DNA from: Apophysomyces variabilis
Lineage: Eukaryota; Mucoromycota; Mucoromycetes; Mucorales; Mucoraceae
Length of the DNA stretch: 64,000 nt
Assembly (NCBI GenBank): GCA_002749535.1
Contig: MZZL01000393.1
Span: 135,103 to 199,102 of the forward strand
Direction: 5' to 3'
In this document: piece after piece, positions 1 to 11,033 of the stretch
How positions within the stretch are numbered: position 1 is the first letter of the stretch
Layout of the letters: each line of letters starts with the position of its first letter
Translations under genes and position numbers: made by a program
The notes under the pieces: generated by a model
The model's database searches: none
Told to the model about the DNA's origin: nothing
Seen by the model: only the letters and a program-made list of their open reading frames with translations

Positions 1-325
1 TTACTTGTTGACAAGAATAGCTCTGCCCTGTAACCTTTTTTTTGTTTGGTAAAAAGGAAAAGGAGCAAGAGGGTTCTTTGGGGGGCCCGTGATTGTGCGT
101 TTGCCAATTTTGAAATTTAGTGTGTTATGTGTGTGTGTTTGTACACAGGGCTGTGGCAACGGGTATTGATGAATCCGGCTATCAGTGTCCTAAAGGGCTT
201 GGCTGGCTGGATCCCTGCAAAAAAAAAAAAAAAAAAGAGATTACATTACTCGTTCGGAGTCTTACCTTAACCTTCTTTTTTTTTGTGTATGTGTACGTCT
301 CTGTTTTTCTTCGTCAACGGACTCA
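1..325. other. Left contig end, no assignable gene
   Basis: This unique sequence precedes the duplicated block. It holds an 18-base A run near 219-236. On the plus strand a short open stretch follows a possible splice acceptor at about 147-148 and would encode a hydrophobic segment containing MNPAISVLKGLAGWIP before running into the poly-A tract. It could be the last exon of a gene lying off the left edge, but there is too little to name it. The rest looks like intergenic sequence or 3' UTR. Confidence 0.25.
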
Positions 326-1354
326 TACCACTCCTGGTAATGTGGGGTCCAAAATGGAAAAAGATCGGTTGGACAATGAAAGTCATTAGAACTAAAATAA
401 TGGCTTCTTTATGTTTTATTTTTATTAGACTCTGAGCGCAGAAGAATATATAGAGACAAAAGGAAGGCTATTGCAAGAAATCGGAATGGTATTTCTTTTG
501 TGTGTGATGCGAAGAAGAAAATAAACGGATAATGCAAAAAAAAAGGAAGGGTCTGTTAAGGTGATGAAAAAAAAAGTTAATTACATACAAAGAATCTGTA
601 AAAAAAAAGGTTTATGGTACAAATAATAACGAAAGGGAAATAGGAAGGAGAGCGAGATAGAGAGAAGGGGAGGAGGAGGAGGAACAGAGAGAGTTATGGA
701 CGAACATAGGCATAAGAACAAACTTGTATAGCATACAGATATAGAAAGAAAAAAAAAGGTAAGTCGCTAGTCCGTTAATTGTAGATTGCGGGTTCACATT
801 TCACTTGAAACTGCCCCATCGTGGGATGTGCTACAGAAAAAAAAAAGATGGTTAGGTGAAAAGGGTACACATAGAAAATAAAATGAGACACTACCTTTCC
901 TAGCGTGGTCCTTTTTGGTAGGCATCGGGAAGGATTCTAGGCAAAAAGCATGCGCGTTTGTTATCCCGTAAAAAACAAGTGGCATTGTGCATTCTTGTTT
1001 AGGTTGTACTGCAACCTTTTATGTTTTATACTTACGTGATAGTTGACCGTCCAAGTCATCTACTTCATCTTCACTGTCTTCACAAGGAGAGCTGGAAGTA
1101 GGGCCTGGCGATTGACTGAAGAGTGAAGAATCATTGAGCGAATCAAACTGTTCCCACGTAGGGTCTTGTTGTACTGCAGGTGGTACAAATGTCGCACTGG
1201 CAATCGTTGGCGCTGTGCTGGTTGTCATCATGATGGCGGTGTTCACAGGGGAACAGTACATGGGCGAGGATGTGGCTGTTGTTGTAGTTGTTGCTGTGGA
1301 TGTGGAGGGTGGTGGTTGATGATGGCAATTTGTCACGTTGGACAGTTGCTTCAG
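326..1354. repeat. 1,029-bp direct repeat, copy 1 (assembly overlap)
   Basis: Identical by eye to 1356-2384, at a constant offset of 1,030 bases, and separated from it only by the single N at 1355. It carries the 3' exons of the bHLH gene in truncated form: the last part of the fourth coding exon plus exons 5 and 6, at 775-1354. Perfect identity, the single-N spacer and a break inside a coding exon point to two overlapping contig ends placed side by side without merging. Confidence 0.9.
775..1354 (-). other. Truncated duplicate of bHLH 3' end
   Basis: It repeats the last three coding exons of the bHLH gene (part of exon 4, then exons 5 and 6) with no base differences, and stops at the N. It should not be counted as a second gene. 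Its cut end lies in the middle of exon 4, with no start codon, promoter or splice site. Confidence 0.85.
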
Positions 1355-1355
1355 N
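1355..1355. other. Scaffold gap (single N)
   Basis: The single ambiguous base joins the end of the left contig to the start of the next one, exactly between the two copies of the 1,029-bp repeat. Confidence 0.95.
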
Positions 1356-2384
1356 TACCACTCCTGGTAATGTGGGGTCCAAAATGGAAAAAGATCGGTT
1401 GGACAATGAAAGTCATTAGAACTAAAATAATGGCTTCTTTATGTTTTATTTTTATTAGACTCTGAGCGCAGAAGAATATATAGAGACAAAAGGAAGGCTA
1501 TTGCAAGAAATCGGAATGGTATTTCTTTTGTGTGTGATGCGAAGAAGAAAATAAACGGATAATGCAAAAAAAAAGGAAGGGTCTGTTAAGGTGATGAAAA
1601 AAAAAGTTAATTACATACAAAGAATCTGTAAAAAAAAAGGTTTATGGTACAAATAATAACGAAAGGGAAATAGGAAGGAGAGCGAGATAGAGAGAAGGGG
1701 AGGAGGAGGAGGAACAGAGAGAGTTATGGACGAACATAGGCATAAGAACAAACTTGTATAGCATACAGATATAGAAAGAAAAAAAAAGGTAAGTCGCTAG
1801 TCCGTTAATTGTAGATTGCGGGTTCACATTTCACTTGAAACTGCCCCATCGTGGGATGTGCTACAGAAAAAAAAAAGATGGTTAGGTGAAAAGGGTACAC
1901 ATAGAAAATAAAATGAGACACTACCTTTCCTAGCGTGGTCCTTTTTGGTAGGCATCGGGAAGGATTCTAGGCAAAAAGCATGCGCGTTTGTTATCCCGTA
2001 AAAAACAAGTGGCATTGTGCATTCTTGTTTAGGTTGTACTGCAACCTTTTATGTTTTATACTTACGTGATAGTTGACCGTCCAAGTCATCTACTTCATCT
2101 TCACTGTCTTCACAAGGAGAGCTGGAAGTAGGGCCTGGCGATTGACTGAAGAGTGAAGAATCATTGAGCGAATCAAACTGTTCCCACGTAGGGTCTTGTT
2201 GTACTGCAGGTGGTACAAATGTCGCACTGGCAATCGTTGGCGCTGTGCTGGTTGTCATCATGATGGCGGTGTTCACAGGGGAACAGTACATGGGCGAGGA
2301 TGTGGCTGTTGTTGTAGTTGTTGCTGTGGATGTGGAGGGTGGTGGTTGATGATGGCAATTTGTCACGTTGGACAGTTGCTTCAG
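1356..2384. repeat. 1,029-bp direct repeat, copy 2 (assembly overlap)
   Basis: Second copy of the repeat at 326-1354. This copy runs on into the rest of the bHLH gene, so it is the one that keeps the gene intact. Confidence 0.9.
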
Positions 2385-3115
2385 AAGCTGGCGATTCACT
2401 TGGCGCAGGTCCCGGATATCGTGCTTATAACGTTCTTCTCTTTGTAACGCTTGTTTCACTAATGTCAGGAAAAAGAAAAGTAGGTTAGGATCCGGCTGTA
2501 ACTCAACGTACGAGAAAAAACATAAAAACAGAAAAGATAGGGTTACCAAATTCTAGTGTACGTTCAATGATGGTGCTTTTGGATGGTCGGCTGTCATTTT
2601 GAAGGTTTGGCAACGAATGGGCGAGTTGTTGAAACTTTGTATTCAGACTTTCGCGACGAGCACGTTCAATGGCATTGTGTTCAGCACGTCTGTCTGCTTT
2701 GGATTGAATTCTACAGAAAGCAAAAAAAAAAGCCAAAGCATAAGAGACGTCATTCACTCAGTAACACGGATTTGATTGTCTTACTTTTTGTTGGTATTGG
2801 ACGGTTCTTTTTGATACATGGAGAACACTAAAGAAATGAAGAGGGAGAGGTCAGGGCATATAGACAAAAGCATTTCTTATTTGTTATGATTTTACATTGT
2901 TCAAATGCCGCCTGCTGTTGGTACAAGTCTTGTTGGTGTTGGACATTCAATGAATGAAGATGATGAGTAGCTTGAACACCAGGTGAAAACTGGAAGGCAG
3001 GCATGGCTTGACCCGGATCATAGAATTGAGGCTGTTGTTGCTGTGGGGCAAATGAGTGAGGAATATGAGTAGCAGTAGTAGCACTGGTGGTGGTGATAGT
3101 AGCGTTTGGATTCAT
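1805..3115 (-). CDS. bHLH-leucine zipper transcription factor
   Basis: Probable E-box-binding nuclear regulator. I join six exons (2896-3115, 2785-2827, 2547-2710, 2066-2458, 1925-1966, 1805-1860; all minus) into a 305-residue protein. The N-terminus is Gln/Thr/Ser-rich. The basic region around residues 95-107 contains AEHNAIERARR, with the His/Glu/Arg set typical of CACGTG binders. Helix 1, loop and helix 2 run to about 142, and a coiled-coil zipper (Q-, L- and R-rich) runs from 143 to about 165. A Thr/Ser-rich and then acidic segment (about 230-275) may act in activation. The first in-frame ATG was taken as start; a TTG just upstream was ignored. The last two exons are short but have good GT-AG borders and close the phase. 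A truncated 3' copy sits at 775-1354 through assembly duplication. Target genes cannot be inferred. Confidence 0.82.
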
Positions 3116-4544
3116 CAAGGTAAAAACAAAAAATAAGAATTCCGGACAAGAACGGGGGAAGGGAAGGGAAAACGAATTGCAATGGTGTAGATTTATACTC
3201 GATGATCACGGGGCCACTTTCAATGAAGTGCAGAGTTCACTAAGAAAGTTGTTACGCTTCGTTACTGGCGTCGATTTTTTTTACAGGTAGCACACCGGAT
3301 AACGGGTTCTGGACTTTGGTCATTAGGGTTTTATTTTAAAAAAACAGGAAACCATATGATTACAAAAAAAAAGTCCTATCTCTTCTATTCGCTCTATCAC
3401 TCATTCACTAACTCGCTTACTGACTCACTTGAGTTGTCTTTTTTTTTTGCATAAATGCATTAAAATGGTGTGTTGTACCATTCAATAGCCGCCCCATGAT
3501 CGATAATGTCACTGATTTGCTTTGGTTTGGTAGATTATTTTAAGGTACGCTATGTCTATGCTTTTTTGGGGGGAGGAAAGGAGGGAGGAGAGAATAGACA
3601 GAGTGAGAGAGAGACAGAGAGAGAGGAGCCGGAATTCCCATTGAAAGTTAATCCGGGGGGACCTTGTTATTTGTTTGTGATACATCCAGAATAAAGAACT
3701 TTATCATCGCATGCGTGTATATATGGAATTCAGTATTGGCAAAGCTTGAATGGGTTTATCGTAACAATGATAATAAAATATAATAAAAATAATGATGATT
3801 CATTGTTTGAATTTGATTATGTTGAAAGAGAGAAAGAGAAAGTTGTGAGTTCTATATTAATGAGTAAGGCGTGCACGAGCCCATTTCTTCATATACAATA
3901 TCTGAGCACGGGAACAAACCTTTCCTTTTGGACAGTGTCTCCGGATCATGCGAATCATGGGGTCAAGCCGAGTAATTTATTTTTATATTTTTCCCGTTTG
4001 CTTATTTATGTCGATCAACACGAAATACTCACAGCCCTTTTCTGGGTTTTCTAATCCAACAAAAAAAATATTGGGTTTATTTCTCTTCTTTTTAATTTTA
4101 TTCTTTATTCTGTGTTTATCCGTTTCTTATATAGTCGTGCATAGGATAAATCAGAAAAAAAGAAGAAAAAAAATGGATTGAAAAATTTTGGGTTTTTGGT
4201 TGCACGTACACAAGACATAAAAAAAAAAGAGCAGCTATGTACAATTTCCTTAAACAAAAAGAATTGCGCACAGAAGAATTTGTAAAGGTTTTAAATAACC
4301 GAAGTAATAAGAAAAAAAAAGAAAAAAAAATAAAAGGATGCATGCAAAGGTGTGAAGGATTAAGGGAGAAAGAAAAAAAAAAGAAGAAGGCTTAAAAAGT
4401 CTGCTTAGGTGGAAATGATGAAAATAAAAGAGAATAAACAGAAGAGAGACAAGATGATGCAAAACAAAGACGAAGAAGAAATAACAAAGAGGAGGATGAA
4501 GATGGAAGATTGAAAACAAGAGGAAGAATGGGCTTTAAAGAGGT
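3116..4544. other. Intergenic, purine-rich, no gene seen
   Basis: This spacer lies between the bHLH start and the C2H2 gene end. It has many A/T homopolymers of 7-9 bases and a GA-rich tract near 3590-3635. Open frames here are short and low-complexity. It should hold the bHLH promoter and the C2H2 3' UTR, but no specific element can be named. Confidence 0.6.
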
Positions 4545-5616
4545 TTACAGATAGCTTGGCATATAATTACTGAGTGAGTTTCGTTGCGTGGTTGTACTGT
4601 TCTTGTCTTTGCCGTTATGACGATGAATACGAATATGCTGGTTAAGATTATCAGATCGTGAGAATCGCTTGGAGCAAGATTGATAAGGACATTCGAAAGC
4701 TAAAGGAACAAAAAAAAAGAGAGACGATTAGAATACAGTGCTTACTTAAGCATAAAAGATAAAGAGAAAAAAAACGATGATTCAACTTACGTTTTTCCAA
4801 AGTATGGATCGAACGAATATGACGCTTCAAGTGTTCCGATCGCTTAAAGACTTTGCCGCAGTCATCATGTTTACATGTAAACATTTTCTGACCTGCTGCA
4901 CCGGGATTACTCGAGACACGACGACCTCTGGATCGACCTTGCTTAACAGTGGTCTTGCCACCGCCAGGAGAGGAAGAGGAAGAAGGTGAAGAAGAGCCGG
5001 AGCCATCATGATTATTAGTGTTGTTGTTATTTCTAATTGAAGAAGAGGAAACCGAAGAGGAGGAAGAGGAAGCGCGTTCACGGAAGACCAAGTCGGCTGT
5101 TGTTTGGACTGGGGTGACCGTGGTGGGAACTGCCGTCGAGGTAGCTACGTCCATCATGGTCATGGGAGCGCACGGGGAAAGAGGGTGATGGTAACCCTCG
5201 AGAAGTGTTGGAGGAGCCAGGTAGCTGTAGAAATTGTCCATGGCCTGTGGAGCTCGTGCAGCAACAGCAGCAGCGGCGGCGGCAGGGTACATGGGATGAA
5301 GCCAGGCATCGACCATGTTGGTATATTCATTGGGTGTCACGGGCAAATAGGCATCCATCATTAGAGTGCTCATTCGGCGTTGCTTGTCATCCAATGTCTG
5401 AGGCTGCGGTTGATGCTGTTGCTGGTGGTAAATGTAATCTTCATAATCATTGGATGGCGATGGTGTTTCATAATCGGAAAAGCTAGCTTCGCTTTGGTTT
5501 GACAAGAGTTCGGCGTAGCTGAATCGACGCATGTAACCGTAATTGTTCTGATCACGTAAAGGAAGAGCACATTCATTTACGGCAGCTTCAAGATGCAACT
5601 TTGCAGGTGAGTACAT
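4545..5616 (-). CDS. Two-finger C2H2 zinc-finger factor (Msn2/4-like)
   Basis: Two exons (4791-5616 and 4545-4699, minus) give 326 residues. The DNA-binding part lies at the C-terminus. Finger 1 has Cys248, Cys253, His266 and His271 with the helix KRSEHLKRH. Finger 2 has Cys279, Cys284, His297 and His301 with SRSDNLNQH. They are joined by a TLEKPF-type linker that the intron splits. These two helices match the pattern of the Msn2/Msn4 stress-response factors, which read a C4T-type element. That match supports the family, not a proven stress role. The long N-terminal part has poly-Gln/His, an Ala run, and Ser/Gly-rich and basic stretches, as expected of a fungal activator. The start is the only upstream ATG in frame. 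Confidence 0.85.
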
Positions 5617-7566
5617 TGTCGGAATTAAGCAAGAGATTTAAACTAGATTAAAAGAAAAAAAAAGAGATAGAGACAGAGACAGAGAGACAGAGAGAGAGTG
5701 TGTGTATGTGTGTATGAAAGAAGGAAGAGATGGGAGGTGGTTGAAATATTATACGTTATTTATATGTTTCTATCGGGTTTATCGAAAACATGATGGTCTA
5801 CTTACCCAATCGAGTTTGAGACTGATGAAAAGCAGGTCAATGACCAGATGATTGAACAAAAAAAAAAGGGACAATGCGAGTGATGAAGACAAGCGTACTT
5901 TTCCTTTCCTTATCTTACCATAAAAAAAAGAAGGGGCGAAGGATGAAAAATAAGTTTATGAAATGAGTGCAAGTAGATAAGGGGCTATGGAAGGGGACCA
6001 AGAAAAGCTTGATGAAGTAAGAGATAGTCTGAAAGGCCTTATTTCTCTATAGATTGATAACTACTCTTTTTCTTTTTTACACCAAGTAAAAAGGAATTAA
6101 AACAAGAGAAACAGAAAATGACTATACATTCAATTCATCTCATTTCTGTTTTTTTTTGTGTTATATATTTTTCTGTTCTGACAGTTTCTTTCTGTTTATC
6201 TAACTTTGATATGTCATTCAATGGATTTGATGGTACAGACTTTGTGTATGGAAAGTAAAAAAAAAAAAAAAAAAAAAGGATCGACTAAAGTCTTGCCAAT
6301 GATAGGATAAGAACAAAGCCCGTCTACCAAAGGGGGCAACTGATTTTCAAAATGAAAAGATGATAACTTTCCAAATATACTATAAAGAAATAAATAAATT
6401 GACACGCTTGTTATGCATTCATATCAAAGAGCCTGCTGCTGCTGCTACAAACAATGCAGATAAACTCTCTTTTACACAGACCATCCTCCCATTTCATTGT
6501 CAGATACTCCCATACCTCTACAACAACTCTTTTTTCTTCTTCTTCTTCTTATTTTTATTAGAAATGATCGTCTATTACCTGTTTTGAGAAGAAAAGACGT
6601 TTGCCTTGAATTGGGTATCACTTTTTGTTTAATAATAAAAAAGAAAACAAGTCATGGTATGAGTGAAAAAAGAGAAAAAATCTCGCTTTAAGTTGCCTTA
6701 TTTAGGGTGGCTGGGATCGGCAGTGTGCAAGTCTAAGTGAAGAATTTATGCCGATCGCTTCTACTACATAAAAAAAAGAAGATGAAAAAGATAAACAAAT
6801 CATTTAGAACTGTCAGGTTGGGAAATTACCACTTTTTGACATTTGGTAGCACAAAAGTGTATGCCGCATACCAAGATAGATGGTCAGGTTAGCCTGACAA
6901 GCTTGAACCCTGCAACAGGATGATCGTCCTAATTGTCCCAATCCAGAAGTCACTTTTTGACGCACCAACACATTTTCCTAACAAGTTTGGCTACTCCTCC
7001 CCCTCCCCCCCAAAAAAAGCACTTCCCTTTCCTGCTGATCAATATTTATTTTGTAATTGTAAAACATAGAACATACAAAATTCAAAAACAAGACAATTGT
7101 TTATTATTAATCGTTCAAGACAGAAAGAAAGAAAAGAAAGAGTGAGAGAGAAAGAGACAAAGAGGTGTTGGGAAAAGGGGAGGCAAATGCTGGAAAGGGG
7201 GGCGGTCAGCTGAGGCAATGCCACGAATTACGGAGTTTGGACTGTAGTTTGGGCACAAATGTTAATGAATTGCGGCCTTTTCTTTTTTTTTCTTAATCCG
7301 AAGGGCTTTGTTGCCAAGATGTATGAATCCTCTTATCTTGCAGTCTAAAAAGAAAAAGTATACTCCCTTAGAATGTCAGCTTACAACGTGCTCACAGACC
7401 ATTCGTGCCCAATTCCACCTTTTAGTTTCGTCCTTCTATCACTATTATGTATGAAAAGCATGTCATTTTGATTTACCGAAACCTTGGATCCCTATCCCAA
7501 CTTGCATTTCATCTTATTATGTAGTGTCCTTTGGAGTTGTGTATATGTATGCGTTATGGACAATCT
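5617..7566. other. Intergenic, A/T-homopolymer-rich
   Basis: A spacer of almost 2 kb upstream of the C2H2 gene. It includes a GA/GT microsatellite-like tract near 5655-5720, an A run of about 20 bases near 6257-6277 and a CTT tract near 6530-6550. Small open frames show no recognisable protein. It may hold a long 5' leader of the zinc-finger gene; a donor-like site on the minus strand near 5805-5810 hints at a leader intron, but this is not established. Confidence 0.55.
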
Positions 7567-10063
7567 TCATTCATAAACAGCACTACTACTTTGCTGACTA
7601 CCATATCTTCTTTGTCTTGCATTCAATAACCCCTGCTCCTCTTCTGCATCCATCAAATCATCTGATTCAGCATCCACGTTGTTACGAGGTCGACGAAGAA
7701 CGGCAATCACGAAACCAAGGATAAAGACACCAAGAAACGCCCATTGAGAATAATAAAATAGCATCCCAAAGAAGGGCGTATTAACAATAATTCGATCAAT
7801 CAGTGTCGACGAAACAGTTGGTGTACAAATGTCTACAATGACAGTTGCATTAAAAAAAACCATGCATACAGCTCCTTTCCCTTTTTTTTTCATTTCTTCT
7901 TTTACCTGTAGGTCCAGTAATATCACAGGGGACGATCAGATCAGCACGATCGCTGCAGTCACGTATACCTCCTATTGTTTGATTACACTTTGCTCAATGT
8001 ATAATTAGTAACAATAGATCTAAAAAAGAAGCACACACACACAAAAGTCAAATCATAAACCTACATAAACTTGGCTACCAAAATGAGCATATTCGGGAGC
8101 AACAACCGTTGTGATGGTATAATTCAGCGCCAACAAACTCAGGGTTAAGAGAACAGTAGCAAATAGGAGTCCCTGAGGTGCTGTTGCACCTTTCCGGATC
8201 CGGTACAACGTAATCCAGAGAAATCGAACACCAATACTAATCACACCAGACATCGTCGAAAGGAAAAAGTAAATGATCAAAATGACCATAAAGATATAAT
8301 CCAGTGGAAACATCTATTTTCCATAATATGAGCACACACATACACACACTTCATATTACATATAACCTATACATATTCCTCTTTACCTTGGAAAGATTGA
8401 CGAAGATGTAATTGATAGGATTAAATAATTCCGGATGATCGATGATATAACCACATTCGCTTCCACATACTGAATGGGAAATCTTATCCACGCTACACAA
8501 CAGGATCGTTAAACCCAAAATAAAATTAAACCTCAACCCAACCTTACATTGTCAAAAAAATCGAAGCAACTACTACAAACGTCAGCGCAAGTGCACCTAA
8601 GCCAAACAAAAACTAAAAAATAAACAAATAAAAAAAAAGACGTATTAGAACCCAAACAAAAACCGATGAAATGCAAAAAAGACTTGCCTCAAATGGCCTG
8701 ATGAAGATCAGGATACGTTGCCATACACTCTGTCTATCTTCTTGTATATTACGAATTCGGCGTGTCAAGATCCTAAATCCATTTACAAGGTTAAACAAGG
8801 TTCGACTAGACTAGCAGACAAGCTTTCTTTTTTCTTTTTTTTTTTTCTTACCTCTCCTCATCCTCGAGATTTTCAATTTCACGTTGATCTTTTGAGCTTA
8901 GCGGTTTGTTTGCCCCTACATACTTGGCTTGCATCGCACGCCGTTGTTCACGCACCGCCATGAGCCTGTTCTCAGCATCTTCGTTTTCAGCATCCAGACC
9001 TCGTCGACCCTTGATCATATTCAATGGCAAAATGGATAATCCAGGGGCCTAACAACAAAAAAAACAATCCGATATTATATACCCCATATGTCTTCGCAAG
9101 CGTTGTGCCCTGCTCTTCGTTCTTTGTTTGTGGAGAAAAAGACCAACTCTTCATTTCTCCTCGATATCCTTTTCTTTCTTTCCGCTTTTGTTTCTACTTA
9201 CTGTATAGGCAATAAAAACAAGCAGACCAAGCAAAAACAGACTGGCAATCACAAAAGAGGAAGCCTTCTCACCATCTATATACCAACAGTGTTAAATCAC
9301 TTTGCTAAATGACATCTCTCTCTCTCTCTCGCGCTTACTGCTTTCTGTTAGTAACTTCTTGAACCAATCGAGATCCAAACGCGGTTTGGTGTGTGAAGGT
9401 TTCAAAAACAGGCCGAATAAAAATAAAAGGATGCATATGACCACAAAAAAGGACGTATACTTCATCGCACTCAGGGCTCGATCCCGTACGGTCTGCTCTT
9501 CTTCATATTCTTCGAAATAGAAATAGGCAAACGGCACTAGTAAGAAGCTAAAGAAAGCAACGGAACCATAACACGCTAGCCGTGAATGATATACATAGAG
9601 CAAGGTTAACAAACCAGAGCCATGATTTGGAGATAAATGGATCTCTCTTTCTTTTTTTTTTTTTGTGAGGGGAGGGGTCTTTACCATAATAAACGAGCTG
9701 AACAGTGTCTGTGATGTTAGCGATGATGGCTGGGGTTGCCCAGTCTTGTTTCAGACCTGTATGTTGGTTCACAGTCGAAGAGACCAAAAAGATGTCGATA
9801 GGTAACAATGCAAGGGTAGCAAACACCAAGGCCAAGGTCACTATGGCGGTAATGGTTGCAAAGCGCTCTGACTCATGTTTATTCTGGTAATGGCGAACGA
9901 ATAGAGTGCTGAATACAAAGAGGGTCTTATATAGAAAAGAAGAACGTCCTTCCTCGGTCAATTAAAGGGTACAAAGACTGGCTCTCATAATGAAAAGGTG
10001 TGGAAGTCTTACAGCTGAGACAATGGCATAGATTGTCCAAGCAATGCCAACGACGGCAGGCAT
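7567..10063 (-). CDS. LMBD1-type (LMBR1 family) membrane transporter
   Basis: Polytopic membrane protein of the LMBR1 family, closest to LMBD1, which in animals moves cobalamin out of lysosomes. Eleven exons (10013-10063, 9685-9925, 9339-9575, 9202-9275, 8852-9048, 8688-8772, 8548-8612, 8387-8492, 8065-8313, 7906-7987, 7567-7832) give 550 residues, close to the roughly 540 of the animal protein. Family marks are LPIDIFLVSS near residues 58-67, an acidic stretch after VPFAYFYFEE, the PLNMIKGRRG segment opening a charged cytosolic loop, and FPLDYIF before a late helix. About nine hydrophobic segments are visible. The intron after exon 6 begins with GC (GCAAGT), and the first acceptor is AAG, so exon 2's border is the least certain. 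Whether this fungus uses cobalamin is unknown; vacuolar location is inferred. Confidence 0.85.
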
Positions 10064-11033
10064 GATTATATGAGTGCGTGGGTGAGCGTATACGGAGGTA
10101 AACCAAAAAAAGAAAAGAAGCCTTGCTAATGAAAAGTAAATTAATGTCGCCGTTTCAAAAATTTGCATATTGAAGTGTCGCCTGCTTAGAAAATCATGTG
10201 TCGCATGGCAAAGAAAACGGGATGCTTGGGCATGTTGGGGATGCTGCATTGTTTCCGTTCCACTAATCTACTGTATTAGCGTAGTAGCATTTCTATAAAA
10301 AAGGCGAACAGGAAGAGATGTGCTCTAATGCGATTAACAGACCTGAGCCATAGACTTACATGACCAATTGCAAGCAAATTTATTCAGGAAAAGACGCATT
10401 TCCTTGTATTTCAATATCTGCAAAACACGGTGTCTGAGACTTGCTTATACCAATGCAACCCAACTGGGACAAGACAAGAAATGAGATTTATTGTATGAAA
10501 AAAGCAATGGAAAGACATACTCCTCTACACCTTTCAAGAGAGGGCTACGATTTGTCGAATGGTCAGATTAAGAAAGTTGTATGAGCAGACAGACAGTAAC
10601 AAGACTGGTAAGATACTCACATTGACGCACGACGTGGATGGGCAGGGAAATGTGCAGAATATCCCGATAGCATCCTTGACAGTAATGGGAACAAAAGGTT
10701 GCCAATGTTGTTCTGGCTTTGGAAGGTGAAAAAGATGATTGATCGGATGGTTGCTAAACTAAAGTCCAAGCATGCTGAAAAGCTCCCCATGTTCCTTGTT
10801 CATTATCTTATCAATGTATTTGGACCTTACGTATTCCTGAATAAGAGACTAGGCTGACTACGATGATTGTCCAAAATAAAAAAAAAAGCCTGTCTTGAAT
10901 ACATTGGATAGGCCAAGCATAAATTCTTTTTAGCCTAGACTTTGATTCTTCCATGAACACAGAATAATATTTAGAGTAGCGTAAAAAGGGGGTTCAACGA
11001 ACAGTACTTTTTGGTTTGTTTATTCAAAAAAAA
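10064..11033. other. Intergenic, no gene seen
   Basis: A spacer of about 1 kb upstream of the LMBD1-like gene and downstream of the lectin-like gene. No open frame with recognisable protein content and no structured RNA was seen. Confidence 0.5.

Noticed and set aside
326..2384. Tandem gene duplication of the bHLH factor
   Set aside because: Perfect identity, a single N between copies and a cut inside an exon indicate contig overlap.
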